11,024 nt of DNA from Pseudomonadota bacterium. Lineage in GTDB: Bacteria; Bdellovibrionota; Oligoflexia; Oligoflexales; Oligoflexaceae. The stretch is from NCBI GenBank assembly GCA_029556045.1, contig JAKQGS010000507.1, positions 1 through 11,024 on the forward strand, read 5' to 3'. The notes beneath the pieces are model-generated. The model did not search any database. It saw only the letters and a list, made by a program, of their open reading frames with translations, and was not told the DNA's origin. This document shows positions 5,934-10,862 of the stretch, one piece after another. Position 1 is the first letter of the stretch; each line of letters starts with the position of its first letter. Both the position numbers and the translations under genes were made by a program.

Positions 5934-6995
5934 CTAAACCCGACGAATGGTCAGAGCGCGATCGGAGCCTTCACCCACCGACACAGAATCCATACCTTCG
6001 TCTTTGGCTCTCTGGTGCTGAATGCGGCGGTAAAAACTGTTGGTGGGCTTGAGGCGCACTTCCTCCATCCCCGGATTGGAGCGCAGCTGGGCGACGGCTT
6101 CCAATACCTCCTGAATGGCCTTAGCTTCAAACTCCTGATCACGCTCAGGGTTGTGCTGACGCTCCCGATCCCCGCGTTTAGGTCCTCCGTGACGATCCCC
6201 TCGTCCGGAGTGGCCGTCACCCCGGCCGCGGCCTTGATGCTCAGCAGGTCCCCGTTGTCCCCGCTCACCGCGATCACTGCGTCCACCGCGGTCTCCGCCG
6301 CGATCGTTCCGACCACCGCGTTCACCGCGACCACCTCGGTCCCCACCGCGATCACCACCGGGACGACGATTGCCGGAACCTCCACGATCACCACCGGGAC
6401 GTCGGGGACCACGGTCGCCACTGGGTCGGCCACCCGCTCCCCCAAAGCCGCGACGGACAAATGGCGAGAACATGCCAACCGGTGGAACATCACCCGGCTC
6501 GATGAGATCTTCGGGTGGGTTTTCATTATAGTTCCAACGGAAAAAATTGATGATGAGGTTGGACCAGTGTGGGTAGCTGGTTTTCAAACTCGCAAAGACT
6601 TTCTTCCAGAAGGGATTTTCCGCCTGTCCATCCAACGAAGGCAGGATATCCTCCTCGTCTTCAGACTGGGCATTGTAAATCAAGAGCAGATCATGGTGGA
6701 TAAACACGGTGGCGGAAGACAGGGCGGACAGAACTTTGAGATTGAGGTCGTCTTTTTCCAACAGCTCCGGGAACTTGGTGCCATACCATTCACACATGTC
6801 CTTCAGGAGTTCTTCGGTGTCTTTCCCCTTCAGATGGCCGGGCTCCTCCTCACTGGTGCGCGCCAGTGGCCAACGCTCCAAACCTTTGAGGCGATAAGGG
6901 ATTGCTTTCAGGGTTTTCTCTTGTTCCAAACAGGAATAAAGGAACGAGTCGATGCCGACCTTTTCAGGCGATGGTTTCAGCTTAGTTTGATTCAT
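5934..6995 (-). CDS. R3H-domain protein with long Arg-Gly-rich (RGG-type) tract
   Basis: A 353-residue protein, probably cytoplasmic, that I assign to nucleic-acid binding. Residues 1-165 form a helical, Trp-rich N-terminal region I do not recognise (for example NPFWKKVFASLKTSYPHW, 127-144). Residues about 181-285 are a low-complexity tract made of GGDRGG, RGG and RGD units, strongly basic and surely disordered. Residues about 288-353 look like an R3H domain: a helix, then LKPTNSFYRRIQHQRAKDEG (315-334) with the defining Arg323-x3-His327, and SVGEGSDRALTI (339-350). R3H domains bind single-stranded nucleic acid, and RGG tracts bind RNA and can drive condensate formation. The ATG at 6995 lies 14 bases inside the end of moeA, so translation is likely coupled. 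No catalytic domain is seen. The R3H call is by pattern; the exact role is unknown. Confidence 0.8.
   Translation of the reverse strand: MNQTKLKPSPEKVGIDSFLYSCLEQEKTLKAIPYRLKGLERWPLARTSEEEPGHLKGKDTEELLKDMCEWYGTKFPELLEKDDLNLKVLSALSSATVFIHHDLLLIYNAQSEDEEDILPSLDGQAENPFWKKVFASLKTSYPHWSNLIINFFRWNYNENPPEDLIEPGDVPPVGMFSPFVRRGFGGAGGRPSGDRGPRRPGGDRGGSGNRRPGGDRGGDRGGRGERGGRNDRGGDRGGRSDRGERGQRGPAEHQGRGRGDGHSGRGDRHGGPKRGDRERQHNPERDQEFEAKAIQEVLEAVAQLRSNPGMEEVRLKPTNSFYRRIQHQRAKDEGMDSVSVGEGSDRALTIRRV
6186..6450. repeat. Imperfect short repeats encoding the RGG tract
   Basis: On the plus strand the units CACCGCG, CCACCGCGATC and similar recur irregularly through here, with the densest part at about 6262-6420. 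They are the coding repeats for Gly-Asp-Arg-Gly-Gly units of the R3H protein on the minus strand. Such arrays can expand or shrink by slippage. They also leave other frames free of stops, producing spurious open frames on the plus strand. Confidence 0.7.
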
Positions 6996-8193
6996 GATTT
7001 CCTATCCTGGTGGCTAAAAGTTTTTCTCCCGCCGGAATCAGATCGCGTCCTTCGGGAAGTTCTACGTAGGCGTTGGCTTGGATCGAAGCACGCAGGTGAG
7101 CGCTGGCCTGTTTGGAGGGAATGTCCACTCTGCCGTCGTTTCCTATAATGCCGCGATAAAAACAGCGAAGCTGTAATGGTTTTTTAATGTCTTGCTTTAA
7201 TTGTACCGTTTCTTTGCCCCGATGTTCAAATTTTGCCCAATGATTCAACAGGGGCTGGATAAAATAATGCCAGGTGGTGGCGGTGGATACCGGATTGCCG
7301 GGGATGCCAAGCCAGAGTACATCGTTTGATTTTTTGGCAAGAAGCAACGGTTTCCCCGGGCGAACTGCCACCTTGTGAAATACTTCCGCAAACCCCAGCT
7401 CCCGTGCCACCACAGGGATAAAGTCTTTTTCCCCGGCCGACACGGCCCCGGTGGTTAACACCAGCCGCGGCCCCGTCGTCTGGTCCAAAAAGGACTGCAC
7501 TTCCTGCTTCAGCAGGTCAGTCTGATCTTTGATCTGGATGATTTTTGTGGGTTTGATCCCCATGGCCTGCAGGGCCGCCCCCAGAAAAATCCGGGTGGAA
7601 TTATAGATAGCACCGGGTTCCAGACGGCTGCCCGGATCCTGCAGTTCATCACCGGTGCTGATAACACAGACGGCAGGTTGTGCCAGAGTCGGCAGTTCGC
7701 CGTGGCCAAAATTGGCCGCAATCAGCAGTCGCTCCGGATCAAGTCGGGTGCCAGCCGGCAGCAGCAATTCGCCGGCCTCCATGTCTTCTCCCACCCGCCG
7801 CACATTGGCTCCGGCCTCGGGCAGGGAGTCCAGCCGCACCCGCTGGTCGTCCACCATGGTGCAGGATTCCACGGGAATAACGGTGTCAGCCCAAGGGGGC
7901 AGGGGGGCACCGGTCATGATGCGCACCACATGATTGACGCCAGGTTCCGCGATCATGGCGGATTGTGGGGCTGCATAGAGAGTTTGAGTGATGGTGACCT
8001 CCGCCTGCTGGATGCTGGTGTGCCGATAGGCAAACCCATCCATGGCGGAATTGGTAAACGCTGGCGATGGCACCAGCGCATGAATATCCCGCGCCAGTAT
8101 CCGACCCTGGCACTCTTCAATGGGTGTCATGGTGCAGGCGTCAATGGGTCGCAGTGCTTGAATTTTCTCAAGAGCTTCCGCATAGGAGATCAT
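6982..8193 (-). CDS. moeA: MoeA, molybdopterin molybdotransferase
   Basis: MoeA inserts molybdate into adenylylated molybdopterin in the last step of molybdenum cofactor synthesis. The start at 8193 gives 403 residues, close to the usual ~400-410. The ATG overlaps the stop of mogA as ATGA, and the protein begins with the family-like MISYAEALEKI. An in-frame start at 8340 would only add a shadow of mogA. Motifs in order: SAMDGFAYR (49-57), TGAPLPPWADTVIPVE (94-109), NVRRVGEDMEAGELLLPAGT (130-149), STGDEL (179-184), YNSTR (197-201), LTTGAVSAGEKDF (246-258, Asp257), the VAVRPGKPLLLA segment (275-286), and LGIPGNPVS (295-303) before the C-terminal beta domain. The central motif reads TTGAVSAGEKD where TSGGVSVG.D is more common, a mild variant. 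The 3' end overlaps the R3H gene by 14 bases. Confidence 0.95.
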   Translation of the reverse strand: MISYAEALEKIQALRPIDACTMTPIEECQGRILARDIHALVPSPAFTNSAMDGFAYRHTSIQQAEVTITQTLYAAPQSAMIAEPGVNHVVRIMTGAPLPPWADTVIPVESCTMVDDQRVRLDSLPEAGANVRRVGEDMEAGELLLPAGTRLDPERLLIAANFGHGELPTLAQPAVCVISTGDELQDPGSRLEPGAIYNSTRIFLGAALQAMGIKPTKIIQIKDQTDLLKQEVQSFLDQTTGPRLVLTTGAVSAGEKDFIPVVARELGFAEVFHKVAVRPGKPLLLAKKSNDVLWLGIPGNPVSTATTWHYFIQPLLNHWAKFEHRGKETVQLKQDIKKPLQLRCFYRGIIGNDGRVDIPSKQASAHLRASIQANAYVELPEGRDLIPAGEKLLATRIGNHESN

Positions 8194-8720
8194 GGGTTTT
8201 GCACCTTTCGCCGGTGTTTGCACTGGCCTTTGACCGACAGCAGGATGTGGGGCAGCAGGTCTTTCAAACTTTCCAGCTGCTCCACCACTGCTTTTTGATT
8301 GCCCGGCAACGCCAGGATAAATCGATCCGCCTTTTTCCATCCCCCACAGCGGCTCAGGTAGGCGTTCAGTGAATACTTAAGGCTGGCGGCCCGCAGGAGC
8401 TCACCGATGCCAGGCACCGCATAATCGCAGATCTCATCCAGCGTCTGCGGTGTATTGTCCCGTGGCCCGAGCCCGGTGCCGCCGGAGATCACGATCAAAT
8501 CAGCGGTTTCCATCTTTTCCATGACGGCCTTGCTTAAGGCCTCTGGATCATCCGGCACCACCGCGACAGGTGTCGTTATTGTAAACCCATGAGACATCAG
8601 CCATTCGCGGGCCGCTGGACCACTTTCATCGGGGTAGATTCCCTGATGGGCGCGATCAGAGCTAACGATAACGGCAGCACAAAATGTCGGATGCTCTAGG
8701 GATTCTGGGGATTGTTCCAT
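8190..8720 (-). CDS. mogA: MogA/MoaB-family molybdopterin adenylyltransferase
   Basis: This 176-residue protein should adenylate molybdopterin with ATP before MoeA inserts molybdate. Hallmarks are VSSDRAHQGIYPDESG (19-34, Asp31), the nucleotide/molybdopterin loop ISGGTGLGPRDNTPQ (78-92, Asp88), and LALPGNQKAVVEQL (136-149), where NPKAV is more usual. The length suits a single-domain MogA or MoaB. The two are hard to separate by eye; MogA is preferred because of the GIYPDESG motif and because MoeA is directly next. The ATG at 8720 lies 25 bases inside moaC, with GGAGG a rather long 12 bases upstream, so coupling to moaC translation is likely. Its TGA overlaps the moeA ATG (ATGA at 8190-8193). 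Confidence 0.92.
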   Translation of the reverse strand: MEQSPESLEHPTFCAAVIVSSDRAHQGIYPDESGPAAREWLMSHGFTITTPVAVVPDDPEALSKAVMEKMETADLIVISGGTGLGPRDNTPQTLDEICDYAVPGIGELLRAASLKYSLNAYLSRCGGWKKADRFILALPGNQKAVVEQLESLKDLLPHILLSVKGQCKHRRKVQNP

Positions 8721-9175
8721 ACGCCAGATTTTCCTCCCTCTTTACGAACTAACGTGAACGGGCCTATCGATGCCTCCGGATTCACGGCTTTAATCATGTC
8801 GTAGATGGTGATGCCCACCATCGCTGCGGCGGTCATGGCTTCCATTTCCACCCCGGTTTGTGACTCGGTTTTGCAGGTGACCGTGTATTCAAAAGCATGG
8901 TGCTCGGCACACAGCTCAATTTTGATGTCGATCCCGGTTAGGGGAATCTGATGGCACAGGGGAACCAGTTCCCAGGTTTTTTTGGCTCCCTGGATGCCCG
9001 CCACCCGAGCCACCGAAATGATCTCCCGCAGGGCCTTCTCGTCCAGGCGCTGCAGGGTGGTGGCGCTGACAGACACCTGCCCCCTCACCGTGGCCACCCG
9101 CGTGGAAACCTGCTTGCCCGTGATATTCACCAGATGGGCTTCAGCATTCTCAGTCAGGTGGGAAAAGTCGCCCAT
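8696..9175 (-). CDS. moaC: MoaC, cyclic pyranopterin monophosphate synthase
   Basis: MoaC turns the MoaA product (3',8-cyclo-7,8-dihydro-GTP) into cyclic pyranopterin monophosphate. The 159-residue length is normal. Conserved motifs are ARVAGIQGAKKTWELVPLCH (56-75), IPLTGI after it, TGVEMEAMTAAAM (107-119), ITIYDMIKAV (122-131, with Asp126 and Lys129) and the C-terminal EGGKSG (146-151). One feature is odd: the usual Lys-Gly-Asp/Asn-Val just before the 'ARIAGI' helix reads Leu-Arg-Glu-Ile here (49-52), and the loop before it seems about two residues short. This removes the position of E. coli Lys51 as I align it. The ATG at 9175 is three bases after the rhodanese stop, with AAGGA nine bases before the ATG. 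No moaA, moaD or moaE is present nearby. Confidence 0.95.
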   Translation of the reverse strand: MGDFSHLTENAEAHLVNITGKQVSTRVATVRGQVSVSATTLQRLDEKALREIISVARVAGIQGAKKTWELVPLCHQIPLTGIDIKIELCAEHHAFEYTVTCKTESQTGVEMEAMTAAAMVGITIYDMIKAVNPEASIGPFTLVRKEGGKSGVWNNPQNP

Positions 9176-9178
9176 TGT

Positions 9179-9487
9179 TCAGGATCCTTGATCCAGCAAT
9201 TCCAGACCACCCTGCAGGGAGCAAAGGTCCTGCTCAAACCCCCAGGAATCCAAAAGGATACAAGCCTTTAGGCTGCGCTTGCCCGATTGGCAATAAAAAA
9301 TAAGCGTACGGTCTGTGGGGATTTCATCCCGCCTGTCGTCAAAACTCGATAGAGGTATATGTATATGGCCGTCGATGCCGCCGGTATCCCGCTCGTCATC
9401 CTCGCGGATATCGATCACCCGCGCCCCTGCCGTCACCAGTGTCAGAAGTTCCGTGTATGTAATATCCCGAATAGTAGCCATGGACAT
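9179..9487 (-). CDS. Single-domain rhodanese-like sulfurtransferase
   Basis: A 102-residue rhodanese domain of the GlpE/PspE size class, cytoplasmic with no signal peptide. The fold is visible as ITYTELLTLV (9-18), VIDIREDDE (24-32), GHIHIPLSSF (40-49), and the active loop FYCQSGKRS (64-72), in which Cys66 is the sulfur-carrying nucleophile in a CxxGxR pattern. LQGGLELL (91-98) closes the domain. Such proteins move sulfane sulfur from thiosulfate or a cysteine desulfurase to acceptors. Here it lies three bases before moaC, so a link to the sulfur chemistry of molybdopterin synthesis is plausible but unproven. The start is ATG at 9487, ten bases after the previous stop, with no clear Shine-Dalgarno; ATG at 9481 is an equal alternative. 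Confidence 0.9.
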   Translation of the reverse strand: MSMATIRDITYTELLTLVTAGARVIDIREDDERDTGGIDGHIHIPLSSFDDRRDEIPTDRTLIFYCQSGKRSLKACILLDSWGFEQDLCSLQGGLELLDQGS

Positions 9488-9497
9488 CCGTTAGTCG

Positions 9498-9818
9498 TTA
9501 TGTGCGCATCCGGCGAGCCAGTGATAACACCCGGCTGCTGGCTTGAGAAAGTTCTTCCGCTTCGGTCCACTCTGTCGAGTTGCGTTGCATGGTATAAGCC
9601 ATCAGCTCCTGCTCGCCCTCGAATACATCAATAATGGAGTTAACCGCCGCCATTTGCCCCGGCGATCCAACCGGATTTTTTCGCAGATCCTGGGCCGCTT
9701 TCTTCAATTGTTCCACCGCCTCATCTTCGCCTTGATCCCTAAGCAGCACATTCAATTTTTCAATTGCTGCCACCAGATCGCTGGCACTGTCTTGACGATT
9801 TCTCTTAATTACTGTCAT
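9498..9818 (-). CDS. Small helical protein of unknown function, first gene of the minus-strand operon
   Basis: I do not recognise this 106-residue protein. It looks almost wholly alpha-helical: an N-terminal basic stretch (MTVIKRNRQ), a helix with heptad-like hydrophobics (DLVAAIEKLNVLLRDQ, 14-29), a second helix EAVEQLKKAAQDLRK (33-47), a Pro/Gly break NPVGSPGQ (48-55), then two more helices ending in the basic LSLARRMRT. There is no signal peptide, membrane segment, Cys pair or enzyme motif. It is probably real: it sits ten bases before the rhodanese gene on the same strand, has a candidate promoter upstream, and its sequence has ordinary coding character. AGGCGG about nine bases before the ATG is a weak ribosome site. 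A structural or adaptor role is possible; no function is assigned. Confidence 0.72.
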   Translation of the reverse strand: MTVIKRNRQDSASDLVAAIEKLNVLLRDQGEDEAVEQLKKAAQDLRKNPVGSPGQMAAVNSIIDVFEGEQELMAYTMQRNSTEWTEAEELSQASSRVLSLARRMRT

Positions 9819-9868
9819 GGTATTGACCCGCCTGAATCCGCGAAAAACCAGTAGTTTCTATGGGCGTC

Positions 9869-9897
9869 ATCGTAGTCTTTCCACCCTTAAAAATCAA
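9869..9897 (-). promoter_or_regulatory. Candidate sigma70-like promoter of the minus-strand operon
   Basis: On the minus strand TTGATT (9897-9892) and TACGAT (9874-9869) are separated by exactly 17 bases. Each matches the -35 or -10 consensus at four of six positions. Transcription would start near 9862, about 45 bases before the ATG at 9818. It is the only good candidate in the gap and would serve all seven genes down to the SDR. Confidence 0.5.
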
Positions 9898-9921
9898 TGT
9901 AACCACGCGGGAAAAATTTGG

Positions 9922-9950
9922 TTGACACTACCCAGCCAATCCATTACAAC
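9922..9950 (+). promoter_or_regulatory. Sigma70-like promoter of the tRNA genes
   Basis: A perfect TTGACA (9922-9927) is followed, after 17 bases, by TACAAC (9945-9950). Transcription would begin near 9957, about 26 bases before tRNA-Lys. The spacing and -35 are ideal, as expected for a stable RNA promoter. It is divergent from the predicted operon promoter, the two -35 boxes lying 24 bases apart. Confidence 0.7.
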
Positions 9951-9982
9951 CTCACTTCCGATGCGAAAGTAACGATTCGCTT

Positions 9983-10055
9983 GGGCTCATAGCTCAGTTG
10001 GTAGAGCAGCACACTTTTAATGTGCGGGTCGATGGTTCGAATCCATCTGGGCTCA
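9983..10055 (+). tRNA. tRNA-Lys (anticodon TTT)
   Basis: A full cloverleaf can be drawn. The acceptor GGGCTCA (9983-9989) pairs with TGGGCTC (10048-10054) with two G-T pairs. The D arm GCTC-AGTTGGTA-GAGC follows. The anticodon stem GCACA/TGTGC encloses the loop CTTTTAA with anticodon TTT at 10016-10018. The T arm is GATGG-TTCGAAT-CCATC. The discriminator is A10055, and the next bases are CTT, so the 3' CCA is not encoded and must be added after transcription. Confidence 0.95.
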
Positions 10056-10071
10056 CTTTAGCATCGCCAGT

Positions 10072-10148
10072 GTCCCCATCGTCTAGCCGGCCCAGGACAC
10101 CGCCCTTTCACGGCGGCGACGGGGGTTCGAATCCCCCTGGGGACGCCA
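10072..10148 (+). tRNA. tRNA-Glu (anticodon TTC)
   Basis: The sequence closely resembles bacterial tRNA-Glu. The acceptor GTCCCCA pairs fully with TGGGGAC. The anticodon stem CCGCC/GGCGG holds the loop CTTTCAC with TTC at 10107-10109. The T arm GGGGG-TTCGAAT-CCCCC is all G-C. The discriminator G10145 is followed by an encoded CCA (10146-10148), unlike the tRNA-Lys just 16 bases upstream. The two are surely one transcript. Confidence 0.97.
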
Positions 10149-10171
10149 TCTCTTCGAGGTGGCTTTTTTTT
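10145..10171 (+). terminator. Rho-independent terminator of the tRNA transcript
   Basis: GCCATCT (10145-10151) pairs with AGGTGGC (10157-10163) around the loop CTTCG, with one G-T pair, and is followed by eight T residues (10164-10171). The left arm begins at the discriminator and CCA of tRNA-Glu, so the hairpin and the tRNA 3' end share bases. A second T-run lies at 10174-10181. Confidence 0.88.
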
Positions 10172-10203
10172 GTCTTTTTTTTCTGTGCGGAATTAAATTT
10201 CTG

Positions 10204-10213
10204 ACAAATTTGT
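10204..10213. repeat. 10-bp palindrome between the tRNA terminator and hicB
   Basis: ACAAATTTGT is a perfect palindrome in the short gap downstream of both the tRNA terminator and hicB. A second AAATTT copy lies at 10195-10200 and could pair with it as a weak hairpin. No T-run follows on the minus strand, so it is not a clear hicAB terminator. Confidence 0.35.
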
Positions 10214-10226
10214 GGGGAGACAGGAG

Positions 10227-10604
10227 TTACCCGACTTCCTTGATCTTCTCCTGCAGTATTTCGACGACTAATTCATTCATGCTCTTCCCATGGATCAATG
10301 CCGCCTGTACCAGTTGGGCGTGCAACTCAGCGGATGTCCGCAAGACAAATTTTCCAGAAAATTTCTTACGGCTTACTGGTTCAGGTATGGGCATCTTATT
10401 GGCGCGAGCCGTCTCCAACCAGAGTTCAATAGCTTCCTGTACGTTACTCAGCGCCTCTTCTGGGGTGGCACCGTGGGAGTGACAGTTTTCCAGTTCAGGT
10501 ACCTTGGATACATAAATCTTGTCCCTGGGATCGAAGGCAATATTGATTTGATACTCCAGTGGTTCCGGGAGTGAGCCTTTCTTCTTGGGAGCTTTTTTAA
10601 CCAT
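10227..10604 (-). CDS. hicB: HicB-family antitoxin
   Basis: This 125-residue protein should neutralise the HicA RNase and repress the pair's promoter. Residues about 16-72 carry the HicB RNase-H-like fold pattern (LEYQINIAFDPRDKIYVSKV, then PELENCHSHGATPEEAL and EAIELWLETAR). Residues about 83-122 look like a ribbon-helix-helix DNA-binding segment: SGKFVLRTSAELHAQLVQAA, then GKSMNELVVEIL. The ATG at 10604 overlaps the hicA stop by eight bases, with GAGG six bases upstream. Longer in-frame starts up to 10673 lie inside hicA and add residues unlike the family. The Lys-rich N-terminus (MVKKAPKKKG) is slightly longer than usual. Base composition is more AT-rich than the genes to the left, which fits a transferred module. 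Confidence 0.88.
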   Translation of the reverse strand: MVKKAPKKKGSLPEPLEYQINIAFDPRDKIYVSKVPELENCHSHGATPEEALSNVQEAIELWLETARANKMPIPEPVSRKKFSGKFVLRTSAELHAQLVQAALIHGKSMNELVVEILQEKIKEVG

Positions 10605-10827
10605 GAATTTCCTCATACAGTTTACGTAAACTATCAAGAATATAGTGCGGTGCATCTTTACCATGGCAGGCAAGAGTAAAAGTGCGGCCGTTCTTTAACC
10701 ATTGCTCATGGCTTCCCTTTTGACGAGCTAAAACATACCCCAAATGTTTCAAAAGTAGCCGGACTTCGGAGTAGTTAAGCCGAGAACCACGAATAAGTTT
10801 TTGTTGTAATTTCTCTATTGTACTCAC
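10597..10827 (-). CDS. hicA: HicA-family mRNA interferase toxin
   Basis: This 76-residue protein has the HicA/YcfA dsRBD-like fold, a translation-independent RNase in known members. The key segment is GYVLARQKGSHEQWLKNGRT (30-49), with the conserved Gly-Ser-His in which His40 is the expected catalytic residue, then TFTLACHGKDAPHYILDSLRKL. The usual C-terminal 'HGK...P.GTL..ILK' pattern is recognisable, though GTL is replaced by HYIL. The residue is present, so the toxin looks intact. The start is GTG at 10827, with no clear Shine-Dalgarno; predicted transcription begins at or very near it, so the message may be leaderless. Gene order toxin-then-antitoxin is the typical hicAB layout. Confidence 0.88.
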   Translation of the reverse strand: MSTIEKLQQKLIRGSRLNYSEVRLLLKHLGYVLARQKGSHEQWLKNGRTFTLACHGKDAPHYILDSLRKLYEEIHG

Positions 10828-10833
10828 TGAGTG

Positions 10834-10862
10834 AAAGTATCAAAATATAGTACTATTGGCAA
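10834..10862 (-). promoter_or_regulatory. Candidate hicAB promoter with operator palindrome in the spacer
   Basis: On the minus strand TTGCCA (10862-10857) and TACTTT (10839-10834) are 17 bases apart. The perfect 10-bp palindrome ATAGTACTAT (10847-10856) fills most of the spacer and is a likely HicB or HicAB operator. A second inverted repeat, ACTCA-C-TGAGT at 10822-10832, covers the GTG start. Both are read directly; the regulatory role is inferred from known hicAB autoregulation. Confidence 0.5.

Noticed and set aside
6186..6450. CRISPR-like regular repeats
   Set aside because: The units are short, irregular and in frame with a coding region; there are no constant repeats with unique spacers and no cas genes.
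5880..7148. 422-codon plus-strand open frame rich in Thr, Ala and Val
   Set aside because: It is antisense to the R3H gene and moeA end. The GC-rich RGG-coding repeats remove stops in this frame; the protein is low complexity with no domain, and the minus-strand reading has a clear R3H domain.
7678..8298. 206-codon plus-strand open frame
   Set aside because: Antisense to moeA and mogA; no motif and no conserved context.
8194..8340. Longer moeA reading from an upstream start at 8340
   Set aside because: The extra 49 residues read mogA out of frame and are unlike MoeA N-termini; the ATG at 8193 overlaps the mogA stop and gives a normal length.
9998..10204. 68-codon plus-strand open frame over the tRNAs
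   Set aside because: It overlaps both tRNA genes and the terminator, so it is not coding.
10605..10673. Longer hicB reading from 10673
   Set aside because: It lies within hicA and adds residues not seen in HicB; the ATG at 10604 has GAGG at a good distance and the usual short overlap.
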